Source of the DNA: JABHCC01 sp034658635 | Lineage (GTDB): Bacteria; Bacteroidota; Bacteroidia; Bacteroidales; UBA12481 | Length of the DNA stretch: 64,000 nt | Direction: 5' to 3' | Assembly (NCBI GenBank): GCA_034658635.1 | Contig: JAYEFL010000286.1 | Location: forward strand, 3,379-67,378 | Part shown: positions 25,864-34,906 of the stretch, one piece after another | Position numbering within the stretch: position 1 is the first letter of the stretch | How the letters are laid out: each line of letters begins with the position of its first letter | The notes under the pieces: generated by a model | What the model saw: the letters and a program-made list of their open reading frames with translations, nothing else | The model's database searches: none | What the model was told of the DNA's origin: nothing | Translations under genes and position numbers: made by a program

Positions 25864-26859
25864 TTATTTTGAGTCATAAGCCCAAGTTAGATAAACCGAT
25901 CCCCAGGTAAATCCACCTCCAAAGGCTGTCAAAATGATCTTATCCCCCTTTTTCAGCTTATCTTCATACTCCCAGAGACATAACGGGATAGTGGCATCAG
26001 TAGTATTTCCATACTTATGAATATTAATCATAACCTGTTCGCGCTTAATACGCATTCTTCTGGCAACAGCCTCAATAATTCTAAGATTAGCCTGATGAGG
26101 AACAAGCCAGGTAAGCTCATCAGAGGAAATATTGTGCTTTTCCATCATTTCAACAGCAATATCTGCCATTTTGGTGACAGCAACCTTAAAAACGGCTTGC
26201 CCTTCCTGAAAAACAAAATGTTCGCGACGATCAATGGTTTCGTGAGAAGCCGGAGATATAGATCCTCCCGATTTCTGATACAGAAAATTACGTCCGGCTC
26301 CATCTACTTTCAGCATATGGTCCTGAATTCCATATTCCTCGCTTGGCTCAAGCATAACTGCACCAGCCCCATCACCAAACAGTGGACAGGTTGTACGATC
26401 CTGATAATTGGTGATTGATGTCATTTTATCAGCCCCAACACAGATGATCTTTTTCGCTGAACCGGTCTCGATAAACTTCGATGCAACGGTAAGCAAAAAA
26501 ATAAAGCCTGAACAAGCAGCAGACATATCAAAACTGTAAGCATTTTTTATGCCAATCTTATCACAAATAATATTAGCGGTAGCAGGAAATTGCATATCCG
26601 GCGTTACGGTAGCGCAAATAAGAATCTCCACCTCATCAGGGTGGGTTCCTGTTTTTCGTAAAAGCTCTTCAACAGCAGGGACCGCCATATCAGAAGTTCC
26701 TTTGCCTGTTTCTTTCAGTATTCTTCTTTCCTTTATCCCGGTACGGGTGGTTATCCACTCATCAGTGGTATCAACCATATTCTCTATATCAGCATTTGAG
26801 AGAATGTCTTTTGGTACATAACCAGCAACGCCAGTAATGGCAGCATGAATATTTCCCAT
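25864..26859 (-). CDS. fabH: 3-oxoacyl-ACP synthase III (FabH)
   Basis: A 331-residue condensing enzyme that starts type II fatty acid synthesis by joining acyl-CoA with malonyl-ACP. The catalytic triad is visible: Cys117 in DMSAACSGF, His255 in WLVPHQANLR and Asn285 in YGNTTDATIPL. Length is normal. The last base of plsX overlaps the start of fabH, so the two are translated together. The operon rpmF-plsX-fabH is common across bacteria. Confidence 0.96.
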   Translation of the reverse strand: MGNIHAAITGVAGYVPKDILSNADIENMVDTTDEWITTRTGIKERRILKETGKGTSDMAVPAVEELLRKTGTHPDEVEILICATVTPDMQFPATANIICDKIGIKNAYSFDMSAACSGFIFLLTVASKFIETGSAKKIICVGADKMTSITNYQDRTTCPLFGDGAGAVMLEPSEEYGIQDHMLKVDGAGRNFLYQKSGGSISPASHETIDRREHFVFQEGQAVFKVAVTKMADIAVEMMEKHNISSDELTWLVPHQANLRIIEAVARRMRIKREQVMINIHKYGNTTDATIPLCLWEYEDKLKKGDKIILTAFGGGFTWGSVYLTWAYDSK

Positions 26860-27812
26860 TATTTAAACGCTTTTTTGAGTTTTTTGATCAAACCTGATTC
26901 AACAATATTTTTGTTTTGAATCAGCATGTTTTTTATAGCCATAGGGCTTGATATTCCATGGCCTATTAAAACCTGAGAACCAATACCAAGGATTGGAGTA
27001 CCTCCCAGGTTCTCATAATTGAATTGCTCAAAGAAAGGATCTCCATTCTTGACTTTCAGCATCAGATTATAAAAAGATTCAGCTTGTTTGAGAACCACAT
27101 TTCCTGTGAATCCATCACAAACTACCACATCAGCACGATTAAAGAACAAGCCATTACCTTCAACATTTCCAATAAAGTCGAAATCCGGGGTTCCTTTCAT
27201 GAGCTGAAAAGCCGACTTGGTGAGCAGATTTCCTTTGTCTTCTTCAGAACCAATATTCAAAAGTCCTACTCTGGGCTTCTCAATACCATACACATAATGT
27301 GAATATAAAGAACCCATTATACCATATTGATACAGTACATCCGGTCGTGCATCAGGATTTAGTCCTACATCCAGCAACAGATTAAACCCTCCATCTTTCT
27401 GAGGAAGCGCGACTGCTATTGCTGGTCTTATTAATCCCGGAATCGGCTTAATGGTAAACATTGCACCAGCCAGCATTGCACCGGTATTTCCAGCGCTACA
27501 AAAGGCATCAAGTTCACCAGAGGCCAGCATACCGAATCCTTTGGAGATACTTGAGTCGGGTTTTTGCGACAAAGCCCTGACCGGATGGTCTCCCATTTCA
27601 ATTATTTGGCTGGAATGAATGATCTCAAAATCACCAGGATCTTCCCCGATAGCAGAAAACTGCTTGTTGATGATTTTCTCATCTCCAAACAGCACTAGTT
27701 TTACCTGGGCAGGTAGCTCCCGTCTGGCCATAACAGCTCCATTGACAGTAGCCTTGGGCGCAAAATCACCCCCCATTATATCCAACCCGATTCTCATGTC
27801 GGATGGTCTCAT
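26859..27812 (-). CDS. plsX: Phosphate acyltransferase PlsX
   Basis: A 317-residue enzyme making acyl-phosphate from acyl-ACP for phospholipid synthesis. The start MRIGLDIMGGDFAPKATVNG, SAGNTGAMLAGAMF and CDGFTGNVVLKQAES match PlsX. An ATG at residue 6 (MRIGLDIMGG) may be the true start (27797). It follows rpmF by eight bases. Confidence 0.95.
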   Translation of the reverse strand: MRPSDMRIGLDIMGGDFAPKATVNGAVMARRELPAQVKLVLFGDEKIINKQFSAIGEDPGDFEIIHSSQIIEMGDHPVRALSQKPDSSISKGFGMLASGELDAFCSAGNTGAMLAGAMFTIKPIPGLIRPAIAVALPQKDGGFNLLLDVGLNPDARPDVLYQYGIMGSLYSHYVYGIEKPRVGLLNIGSEEDKGNLLTKSAFQLMKGTPDFDFIGNVEGNGLFFNRADVVVCDGFTGNVVLKQAESFYNLMLKVKNGDPFFEQFNYENLGGTPILGIGSQVLIGHGISSPMAIKNMLIQNKNIVESGLIKKLKKAFK

Positions 27813-27820
27813 ATACCTGA

Positions 27821-28006
27821 CTAAGCGCTTACTTCCTGATCAATTGCTAACTTACCACGGTAGTGTCCACACTCCGGACATACACGATGGTATTGAACAG
27901 CTGCTCCACAGTTTGAGCAGGCTGACAATTGAACCGGTGTTGCTTTATAATGAGTTCTCCTCTTATTTCTCCGTTGCTTGGAAATCTTATGCTTAGGATG
28001 TGCCAT
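27821..28006 (-). CDS. rpmF: 50S ribosomal protein L32
   Basis: A 61-residue basic protein starting MAHPKHKISKQRRNKRRTH, with two CxxC pairs (CSNCG and CPECG) that form a zinc ribbon. This is the zinc-binding form of L32. The usual neighbours DUF177 (upstream) and plsX (downstream) are present. Confidence 0.96.
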   Translation of the reverse strand: MAHPKHKISKQRRNKRRTHYKATPVQLSACSNCGAAVQYHRVCPECGHYRGKLAIDQEVSA

Positions 28007-28029
28007 CTCACTAAATATTTAATTATTAT

Positions 28030-28509
28030 TTACTCGTCTGTTATTAATCCAATCTCATTTAGCTTATCCAACATGTCAGGATTACAAGTTGACAAACCAT
28101 CCTCATCATCCGGATGAATCTTTTTAATCGGTAAACTAAGTACAATATGTTCGTAAATATAGCCTGCCAGGTCTATTTCATGGTCTCCTCTTGGAATCCA
28201 TATCACATCCAGCTCATCTTCACTATTGCCATCTCCGAATTTGCCATACAAGGTAAACCCGGAGTCAAGTGGCTGTTTAAAGCTATCCAAACATCTGTCA
28301 CAAACAACATCAATCTCTCCAGACAAGTGTAAATCAAATTGCATTTGTCTATCTGACTTGGTCATTATGACAGTAATTTTAACCTGACCTTGACTAATTT
28401 CACTATCTTCAAAAAACGCAAAGAACGAATCACTCACATCAAAAACCATCTCATGCACCCCAATCTCATACGAATGGAACTGGATTTTAAATGTGTTTAA
28501 ACGGGCCAT
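28030..28509 (-). CDS. DUF177 (YceD-like) protein
   Basis: A 159-residue protein with VVCDRCLDSFKQPLD, the CxxC motif of the DUF177 family, and an acidic C-terminal region. YceD-type proteins are linked to 23S rRNA processing or ribosome assembly and usually precede rpmF. ATG 28509 (MARLNTFKIQFHSYEIG) is chosen; the open frame reaches 28536 but that part overlaps the promoter element at 28534-28541. Confidence 0.9.
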   Translation of the reverse strand: MARLNTFKIQFHSYEIGVHEMVFDVSDSFFAFFEDSEISQGQVKITVIMTKSDRQMQFDLHLSGEIDVVCDRCLDSFKQPLDSGFTLYGKFGDGNSEDELDVIWIPRGDHEIDLAGYIYEHIVLSLPIKKIHPDDEDGLSTCNPDMLDKLNEIGLITDE

Positions 28510-28533
28510 TTTTATGCTTAAAAAATTGCCGTG

Positions 28534-28541
28534 CAAAGCTA
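28534..28541 (-). promoter_or_regulatory. Putative -7 element for the DUF177-rpmF-plsX-fabH operon
   Basis: The minus strand reads TAGCTTTG, a perfect TAnnTTTG, 25 bases before the chosen DUF177 start. The -33 position holds only a T run. It supports the downstream start choice. Confidence 0.45.
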
Positions 28542-28570
28542 TAAAAGAAATCTTGAATAAAAAAGCGGCT

Positions 28571-29791
28571 CTACTTTTTCAAAACGATCCTGAAAGTAGA
28601 TCCTTTATTGACTTCCGAACTTTTCACAAAGATCTTTCCGCTGTGATAATTTTCTATGATCCTTTTGACTAAAGACAAGCCCAGGCCCCATCCTCGTGGC
28701 TTGGTAGTGTACCCAGGCTGAAATATCAGTTTGTAATTAGTTTTTGGAACACCTTTCCCGGAGTCAGCAATATCCACATAAACCACCTGACCCTGATCCT
28801 TTACTGAAATAGTAATTTTGCCAACTCCACCCATTGCATCTATGGCATTCTTACACAAATTCTCCACAACCCACTCAAATAGAGAGAGATTAAGAGGCAC
28901 AAACAATTCATCAAAATCTCCAAACTGGAGATCAAACTCAATTTTATCAGACGAGCGTTTTTCAAGATAGTTAACTGAATGATTCAAAATGAGGAGCAAA
29001 TTTTCAGGTATTAATACCGGAGCAGATCCAATCTTAGAGAAACGATCGGCTATAGTTTCAAGACGATGTACATCTTTCTCAACTTCAGACAACAGGCGCT
29101 TATCAGTTTCTTTCATTTTCATCAGCTCAAGCCAGGCCATCAAAGATGAAATTGGGGTTCCTAACTGGTGGGCAGTTTCTTTAGACATACCAACCCAAAC
29201 CTGGTTTTGTTCAGCCCTTCTTGAAGTGTTGAATGCAAAATATGCTACCAGGATAAACAGGAAAATAATAGCTAATTGTAAAAGCGGAAAGTATTGTATG
29301 CGAGTTAAAACCACTGAATCCTTATAATACAGATATTGTCGGTCTTCAGGCATATATATGATAATAGGCTCATTTTTGTCTTTCATAATCGCAAGTTGGC
29401 GATCAAGGAACTTTTGACTTTTTTTACTCAAAGATCCTAGAAAAGACCCATCAATAGGCTTATTATTTTCATCATAAAGGCGCAAGTTTCTGACACTGTT
29501 AATTGCTCCTTCTTCATCTACCTTAATTACAGGAATAGTATTATTATTTTGAATAATATCAAGGAAGAATGCCTGATGCTTTCCACTCTCAAGATCAGGA
29601 GTTGCCAGATACTCTGTTGCTTTGGCCCAGATTTCTATCTTTTTTCGCTCTTCCTCTGCCAATTCCTGAACAAGCACATTAATGTACCAGGTGGTGGCTA
29701 CCCCAATAATAATGGCTGCAATAAAGAGTACAGCCTTCCAGCGTTGTTTGTGGGTATATACTTGCAAGTTCCGCAGCTTTTTCGTTTGCAC
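28571..29791 (-). CDS. Membrane sensor histidine kinase
   Basis: A 406-residue kinase: membrane helix about 20-38, periplasmic sensor region about 40-165, second helix about 167-187, then a dimerisation/phosphoacceptor region with His208 in TAHQLGTPISSL and an ATP-binding domain with N box NLCKNAIDAMGG, G1 DSGKGVPK and G2 GWGLGLSLVKRI. There is no HAMP domain and no response-regulator gene next to it, so its partner must be elsewhere. The start codon is GTG; an in-frame stop lies seven codons upstream and no ATG lies between. Signal unknown. Confidence 0.9.
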   Translation of the reverse strand: MQTKKLRNLQVYTHKQRWKAVLFIAAIIIGVATTWYINVLVQELAEEERKKIEIWAKATEYLATPDLESGKHQAFFLDIIQNNNTIPVIKVDEEGAINSVRNLRLYDENNKPIDGSFLGSLSKKSQKFLDRQLAIMKDKNEPIIIYMPEDRQYLYYKDSVVLTRIQYFPLLQLAIIFLFILVAYFAFNTSRRAEQNQVWVGMSKETAHQLGTPISSLMAWLELMKMKETDKRLLSEVEKDVHRLETIADRFSKIGSAPVLIPENLLLILNHSVNYLEKRSSDKIEFDLQFGDFDELFVPLNLSLFEWVVENLCKNAIDAMGGVGKITISVKDQGQVVYVDIADSGKGVPKTNYKLIFQPGYTTKPRGWGLGLSLVKRIIENYHSGKIFVKSSEVNKGSTFRIVLKK

Positions 29792-29849
29792 TTTAGGGTT
29801 TGGTCTGAATCATCTTTTAAAACGACTTAATGCCATCCATTATTGTGTT

Positions 29850-30893
29850 CTAATAATTTTTTCTTCCCTCCAGCTTAAGCCTGAGCTGTGATAGAGCTGT
29901 AATTCTTCCTGAATCTGACAGTTGCGTTAAATCAACTACCTGTATGCTGGAAGCAGATCGTTGCTTTAATCCGAAAGAATACTGCTTGTCATAATAAGGA
30001 AGAAGCAAATCAACCACTTTTCCATAATCCTTTTCATTAAGAGCAAGCAAGGCTTGTTTGGTAATCAATCCCCCTGCTCGCTTTGTCAAAAGTCTGACCG
30101 CTTCCGTAAGTTCGTCATGTGCCTGATTACCATATTCCTGAACAAGGATTTTACGTCTTTCTTCATCGCTGACTTTGACAAAAACAATCTTTGATGTACG
30201 TAGAATATTGTGAAAATATTCTGGCTGAAAAAGATCTCCTATTCTCCTGCTTTCATCCTCTGCCCAAACAAAACAATCAACAGGCAGTTTTTCCATTTGT
30301 TCATGAAGAAGGTTTTCAAAATGCTCTGTACTAGGCTGATCACCAAGTCCAACTCCTCCAAAAGCAGAGCCACGGTGATTGGCAAGACTCTCAAGGTCAA
30401 TCACCGGTTCACCAGCAGCCATCAGAGCCTTGATTAATATAGTTTTACCACTTCCAGTAAGTCCCCCCAGAACCAACAAGTGACGACTTTGAAACATTGT
30501 CTCCCTGATGTGTTTTCGATATTCCTTGTATCCACCTTCAAGCAGATAAGCCTGTAAACCAGCAGCCTCAAACAACCAGGCTACAGAAGCACTTCTCATA
30601 CCTCCTCTCCAGCAGTATATTTGAATTGCCCCGGTTTTTGCCAAATCAATTGCCTGATCAACCAGTGCAGTCATTTTCGGACCAACAATTTCCAGACCTT
30701 TTCTGATAGCTTCCTGCCGACTTTTATTCTTATAAAGAATCCCTACAATTTCACGTTCCTTATTCTCAAATAATGGAAGATTTATTGCTCCGGGTATATG
30801 GCCTTTTAAAAACTCTGCTGGAGAACGTACATCAACTACAGGCAATTGTTTGCCTTGATTCAGGAATGCCGATGTCGAAATTTTGTCAGCCAT
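29850..30893 (-). CDS. mnmH: tRNA 2-selenouridine synthase (MnmH/SelU)
   Basis: A 347-residue enzyme that replaces sulfur by selenium in 2-thiouridine at the tRNA wobble position, using selenophosphate. The N-terminal rhodanese domain (about 10-130) has the active Cys94 in YCWRGGMRSAS. The C-terminal P-loop domain has GGLTGSGKT (143-151). It overlaps the AIM24-like gene by one base and is in an operon with the selenophosphate synthetase fusion, a coherent selenium module. Confidence 0.94.
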   Translation of the reverse strand: MADKISTSAFLNQGKQLPVVDVRSPAEFLKGHIPGAINLPLFENKEREIVGILYKNKSRQEAIRKGLEIVGPKMTALVDQAIDLAKTGAIQIYCWRGGMRSASVAWLFEAAGLQAYLLEGGYKEYRKHIRETMFQSRHLLVLGGLTGSGKTILIKALMAAGEPVIDLESLANHRGSAFGGVGLGDQPSTEHFENLLHEQMEKLPVDCFVWAEDESRRIGDLFQPEYFHNILRTSKIVFVKVSDEERRKILVQEYGNQAHDELTEAVRLLTKRAGGLITKQALLALNEKDYGKVVDLLLPYYDKQYSFGLKQRSASSIQVVDLTQLSDSGRITALSQLRLKLEGRKNY

Positions 30894-31660
30894 CAGCGTT
30901 CAAGAAATTGACCTAGTATTGACTGGCTTTCTTTACCTGAATTCCTGCCGTAGGGTGCAAGTGCCTGGATTAATTTCCTTATCGGCATGGATTGAAGCCA
31001 AACAGTTCCTGTTCCTCTCAATGTTGCAACAAATAATCCCTCTCCACCAAATATCATGGATTTCAAACTCCCTGATTTTTCCACGTCAAAATCAATAGTG
31101 TTCTCAAATGCCACAACACAGCCGGTGTCAACTCTTAGCAATTCGTTATTCAGATCTTTCCTGATAACTGTACCACCAGCATGAATAAAGGCCTTACCAT
31201 CGCCCTCAAGCTTCTGCAAAATAAAACCTTCGCCGCCCACCAGTCCGGCACCCAGTCGCCGATTAAAAACAATGGAAAACTTTGTGCCTTTTGCAGCACA
31301 CAAAAATCCATCTTTTTGCACCACTAAGGGAGACCTTAGAGTTTTCAGATCAACTGGAATAATAGTACCAGGATAAGGTGCAGAAAACGCTACACGGGCT
31401 TTTCCGTATCCATCATTAGTAAAATGTGTCAGGAACAAACTCTCCCCTGTCAGAACACGCGATCCGGCAGAGAGCAATTTCCCCATTAAGCCCTGGTTTG
31501 CCTGGGATCCATCTCCCATCTTTGTTTCAAAACGAATTGTTTCATCCATATAAACCATAGTGCCTGCTTCTGCTATCACCGTTTCCTGTGGGTCAAGCTC
31601 TACTTCCACCATCTGGATGTCGTTACCCAAAATCTTATAGTCTATTTCGTGTGAGGTCAT
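30893..31660 (-). CDS. TIGR00266/AIM24-family protein
   Basis: A 255-residue protein of the AIM24 beta-sandwich family: EVELDPQETVIAEAGTMVYMDETI, GGEGFILQKLEGDGKAFIHAGG, GEGLFVATLRGTGTVWLQSMP. No signal peptide. Family members are common in bacteria, archaea and mitochondria without a settled function. Here it is locked between the selenophosphate synthetase fusion (2-base gap) and mnmH (1-base overlap), so it is expressed with the selenium module; a functional link is only inferred. Confidence 0.88.
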   Translation of the reverse strand: MTSHEIDYKILGNDIQMVEVELDPQETVIAEAGTMVYMDETIRFETKMGDGSQANQGLMGKLLSAGSRVLTGESLFLTHFTNDGYGKARVAFSAPYPGTIIPVDLKTLRSPLVVQKDGFLCAAKGTKFSIVFNRRLGAGLVGGEGFILQKLEGDGKAFIHAGGTVIRKDLNNELLRVDTGCVVAFENTIDFDVEKSGSLKSMIFGGEGLFVATLRGTGTVWLQSMPIRKLIQALAPYGRNSGKESQSILGQFLER

Positions 31661-31662
31661 AT

Positions 31663-33873
31663 CTATTGAATATTTAATAGTTTATCTTCAAGCGGTTTAA
31701 TTTCACCAATAACTTTAGCCATCAAGCCATGAGCTTTGAAACGTTCCAAAATGGTTTTAGATTGTTCGGGATCTGTAAAAATCAATAAGCCACCTGAAGT
31801 TTGTGCATCAGCTAATAGCAAGAGCAGATTATCACTGATATCAGGATGAATATTCAAATCTGCATTAACAAAACTGAGATTGTTTTTTGTACCTCCCGGT
31901 ATAACTCCCGCAGCAATTAATTCAGATGCACCCTGAATCACAGGAACATCGTTAGCCCACAAATCCACTGAAACATTACTTGCACGTAAAACCTCTCGTA
32001 AGTGCCCCAATAATCCAAACCCCGTTACATCCGTACAGGCATGAATATCAAGATCCCGAATCAATTCAGCCGGAACCTTATTCAATTGAGTCATTAGCGT
32101 ACTTATCTCATTAATCTGATTATGATCCAGTAATCCTCTTTTCAGTGCGGTAGCCATAATTCCCAATCCTAAAGGTTTGGTCAGAATAATCAAATCCTCC
32201 GCTTTGGCTCCTTCATTCTTCCATAGTTTGTCAGGATGCACAAATCCGGAAACTACCATTCCAAATTTGGGTTCATTATCTTCAACTGTATGTCCGCCCA
32301 GGATAGGTATACCGGCCTCAGATGCTTTGTCTGAAGCACCTTTCATGATCTGCTCTAAGACGCTTAACGGCAAGCGCTTAGCCGGAAAACCAACTATATT
32401 CAGAGCAAAAGAAGGACTTGCACCCATAGCGTATATATCACTGAGCGCATTGGTAGCTGCTATGGCTCCAAACTGGTAAGGATCATCAACAACAGGAGTG
32501 AAAAAGTCTACTGTTTGCACCAGTGCAAGATCATCATTGATCAAATAAACAGCTGCATCATCGGCAGTTTCAGGCCCTACCAGTATATTATCCCCAGCCG
32601 GAACCGGCATAGATTTCAGTACCTGGTCTAAATCCTGCGGACGTAATTTACAGGCGCAGCCCAAACCATGTGTAAACTGAGTCAATCTGATTTCTTCACC
32701 TGTCTCTTCAACAATAGTCTCTCCATCATCATCCGGCAAAAACTGCCGTACCTTCAGAACAATTTCATCAATAGCCAGATGTATTTCTTCTTCACTAGTC
32801 CACTTTCCGGTAGAAAAGCGAATAGTGCCCATAGCCCAATCGACCGGGATATTCATCGCCTGCAACACAGGTGAAATCTCTACTTCGTCAGCATGACACG
32901 CAGCTCCCGCCGATGCAGCCACTCTATCCATAGCAAGAAGAAGAGAAGAGGCCTCCATATTTCTGAACGAAACATTCAATGTATTTGGCAATCGTTGCTC
33001 AGGGTGACCATTTATGCGCATTTCAGGAAAAGCATCTGACAATTCTGACTCCAACAGATCTCTTGCTGATTGCATCTTTCGAATATTCACATCAAGATCT
33101 CTTTGTGCAATTTCACATGCACGTCCCAGTCCAGCAATTTCGAGAACATTTTCAGTTCCGGGTCGGGTATTCTGCTCATGATCAGCTCCGTGAAATATCT
33201 TCTTTATTCTCACTCCCCCCCTGATGTAAAGAGCCCCCACACCTTTAGGGGCATATAGCTTATGTCCGGCCACAGAAAGCAAATCCACACCAAGATCTTT
33301 GACGCTCACCGGAGACTTACCAAGTGATTGCGCACAATCAGTGTGCATTATGATATTGTGATCGCGGGCTATGGCGGCAATTTCCCTGACAGGCTGAATT
33401 GTTCCAACTTCATTATTTGCATCCATGATACTAATCAGAATGGTATCCTTTCTTATGGCCTGCCTAACATCTTCGGGATCGACCATACCATAGTTATCCA
33501 CAGGCACCCTGGTAACAGTAAAACCAAAATCCTCCAGATAATTGCATACCTCAGAAACAGCCGGATGCTCCACAGAGGAAGTTATGATATGCTTGCCCTT
33601 ATGCTGATTTTCAAAAGCCACTCCCTGCAGAGCCATATTATTGGATTCGGTACCACCACTCGTAAATACAATCTCTTGTGGCTTTGCAGATATTAGTCTG
33701 GCTACCTGTAACCTTGCCTTTTCGATGGCTGTACGGGTTATGGCACCATAATAATGTGAGCTGCTTGGATTTCCAAAATGCTCCCTGAAAAAAGGCTCCA
33801 TGGCCTCAATTACCTCAGGATCAACAGGTGTTGTCGCATTATAATCAAGATATACAGGAGGTTCAGGATTCAT
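31663..33873 (-). CDS. selD: Cysteine desulfurase fused to selenide, water dikinase (SelD)
   Basis: One 736-residue polypeptide with two enzymes. Residues 1-385 are a NifS/IscS-like class V aminotransferase: LDYNATTPVDPEV, PLP-binding Lys205 in AGHKLYAPKG, catalytic Cys326 in SAGAACHADE. Residues about 395-736 are SelD, which makes selenophosphate from selenide and ATP: THGLGCACKLRP with active Cys406 and Lys409, both Cys encoded by normal codons (TGC, TGT), then DDAAVY, VDFFTP and the C-terminal TSGGLL. The fusion could deliver selenium from selenocysteine lyase-type activity directly to SelD. The frame is open to 34083, but that stretch lies inside rsgA; ATG 33873 starts one base after the rsgA stop. 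Confidence 0.93.
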   Translation of the reverse strand: MNPEPPVYLDYNATTPVDPEVIEAMEPFFREHFGNPSSSHYYGAITRTAIEKARLQVARLISAKPQEIVFTSGGTESNNMALQGVAFENQHKGKHIITSSVEHPAVSEVCNYLEDFGFTVTRVPVDNYGMVDPEDVRQAIRKDTILISIMDANNEVGTIQPVREIAAIARDHNIIMHTDCAQSLGKSPVSVKDLGVDLLSVAGHKLYAPKGVGALYIRGGVRIKKIFHGADHEQNTRPGTENVLEIAGLGRACEIAQRDLDVNIRKMQSARDLLESELSDAFPEMRINGHPEQRLPNTLNVSFRNMEASSLLLAMDRVAASAGAACHADEVEISPVLQAMNIPVDWAMGTIRFSTGKWTSEEEIHLAIDEIVLKVRQFLPDDDGETIVEETGEEIRLTQFTHGLGCACKLRPQDLDQVLKSMPVPAGDNILVGPETADDAAVYLINDDLALVQTVDFFTPVVDDPYQFGAIAATNALSDIYAMGASPSFALNIVGFPAKRLPLSVLEQIMKGASDKASEAGIPILGGHTVEDNEPKFGMVVSGFVHPDKLWKNEGAKAEDLIILTKPLGLGIMATALKRGLLDHNQINEISTLMTQLNKVPAELIRDLDIHACTDVTGFGLLGHLREVLRASNVSVDLWANDVPVIQGASELIAAGVIPGGTKNNLSFVNADLNIHPDISDNLLLLLADAQTSGGLLIFTDPEQSKTILERFKAHGLMAKVIGEIKPLEDKLLNIQ

Positions 33874-33874
33874 T

Positions 33875-34813
33875 TCACCAAGGTGTTTTTCGGTACTTCT
33901 CATCATCGTCTGATAATATAGCCAGATAATTTTTATAACGCATGAAAGAAATTTTCCCTTCCTCAACAGCCACTGCAACCGCACAATCCGGTTCATGAGA
34001 ATGAGTACAATTGTGATATTTGCAGGCATGTGACATATTGAATATTTCAGGAAAAAAATGATACAACTCTTCTTTCCTGACATCTATCATTCCGAATCCC
34101 CGTATCCCGGGTGTATCAATAACGTGTCCTCCTTCTTCCAGGGCCAACATTTCAGGGTAAGTAGTAGTATGTTTTCCAGACAGATGAGCACTGGATACTT
34201 CTGCTGTTTTCAAAACAAGCCCGGGAAGCAGAGTGTTGATCAGGCTAGACTTTCCAACTCCGGAATTTCCGCTAATAACAGATATTTTACCAGATAAAAT
34301 GCGTCGGATATCATCTATCCCGGTTGATTTTAAAACAGAAATCGCATAACATCGGTAACCTGCTGCTTCATAAATCCCTTTCCAGTCATTCAGAATTTTC
34401 AAATCCTCAGGTAAATAAATGTCAGTTTTATTAAAAACTAGTATTGCAGGGATTTTATATGCTTCAGCAGAAACCAGAAACCGGTCAATAAACATTGAAT
34501 AAGTAGTTGGCTCTTTCAAGGTAACCATAAGCAATGCCTGATCTACGTTTGCAGCTAAGATATGTGCTTCGCGGGCCAGGTTGATAGATTTCCGGATAAT
34601 ATAATTCTTCCTCGGGTGGATTTTAACAATAATTCCGTTCTCCTGCCCCTCCTCCTTTTTCAACTCTACAATATCTCCAACTGCAACCGGATTGGTGAGG
34701 CGTATCCCCTTGATCCTGAATTTGCCCTTGATAGTACAGGAGATTATCTGACCGTTACTGGTTTTAACCTTGTGCCATGATCCGGTTGTTTTTATTACCA
34801 GGCCCTTTATCAT
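33875..34813 (-). CDS. rsgA: Ribosome small-subunit GTPase RsgA
   Basis: A 312-residue circularly permuted GTPase in 30S maturation. The OB-fold N-terminus (MIKGLVIKTTGSWHKVK) is followed by the permuted motifs NKTD (G4), GNSGVGKSS (G1) and DTPG (G3), and a C-terminal zinc site with CKYHNCTHSHEPDC. ATG 34813 is chosen; a longer open frame upstream has no family similarity. First gene of the rsgA-selD-AIM24-mnmH operon. Confidence 0.94.
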   Translation of the reverse strand: MIKGLVIKTTGSWHKVKTSNGQIISCTIKGKFRIKGIRLTNPVAVGDIVELKKEEGQENGIIVKIHPRKNYIIRKSINLAREAHILAANVDQALLMVTLKEPTTYSMFIDRFLVSAEAYKIPAILVFNKTDIYLPEDLKILNDWKGIYEAAGYRCYAISVLKSTGIDDIRRILSGKISVISGNSGVGKSSLINTLLPGLVLKTAEVSSAHLSGKHTTTYPEMLALEEGGHVIDTPGIRGFGMIDVRKEELYHFFPEIFNMSHACKYHNCTHSHEPDCAVAVAVEEGKISFMRYKNYLAILSDDDEKYRKTPW

Positions 34814-34817
34814 AACC

Positions 34818-34825
34818 CAAATGTA
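34818..34825 (-). promoter_or_regulatory. Putative -7 element before rsgA
   Basis: The minus strand reads TACATTTG, an exact TAnnTTTG, with a TTTG 24 bases further upstream (longer than usual). It lies only four bases before the rsgA ATG, so the transcript would be nearly leaderless if this element is used. Confidence 0.3.
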
Positions 34826-34861
34826 GTAAGTTAAAATGTAAATGGAATCCAAAGGAAATAA

Positions 34862-34898
34862 ATCCCTCCCCCCTAACATTAGGGGGGATAGGGGGGTT
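34862..34898. repeat. C/G-run palindromic intergenic repeat
   Basis: CCCCCCTAA and TTAGGGGGG form a tight hairpin at 34868-34887, and a second GGGGGG follows. It lies between rsgA and pepE. This type of CCCCCTAA-TTAGGGGG palindrome is familiar as a dispersed intergenic repeat in Bacteroidota. It has no obvious coding role. Confidence 0.6.
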
Positions 34899-34906
34899 AA
34901 CTATAA

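Noticed and set aside
31663..33873. Selenocysteine in the SelD active site
   Set aside because: The two candidate positions are encoded by TGC and TGT, not by TGA.
33874..34083. 70-residue N-terminal extension of the desulfurase-SelD protein
   Set aside because: It lies inside rsgA on the same strand in another frame and has no family similarity; the ATG at 33873 directly follows the rsgA stop.
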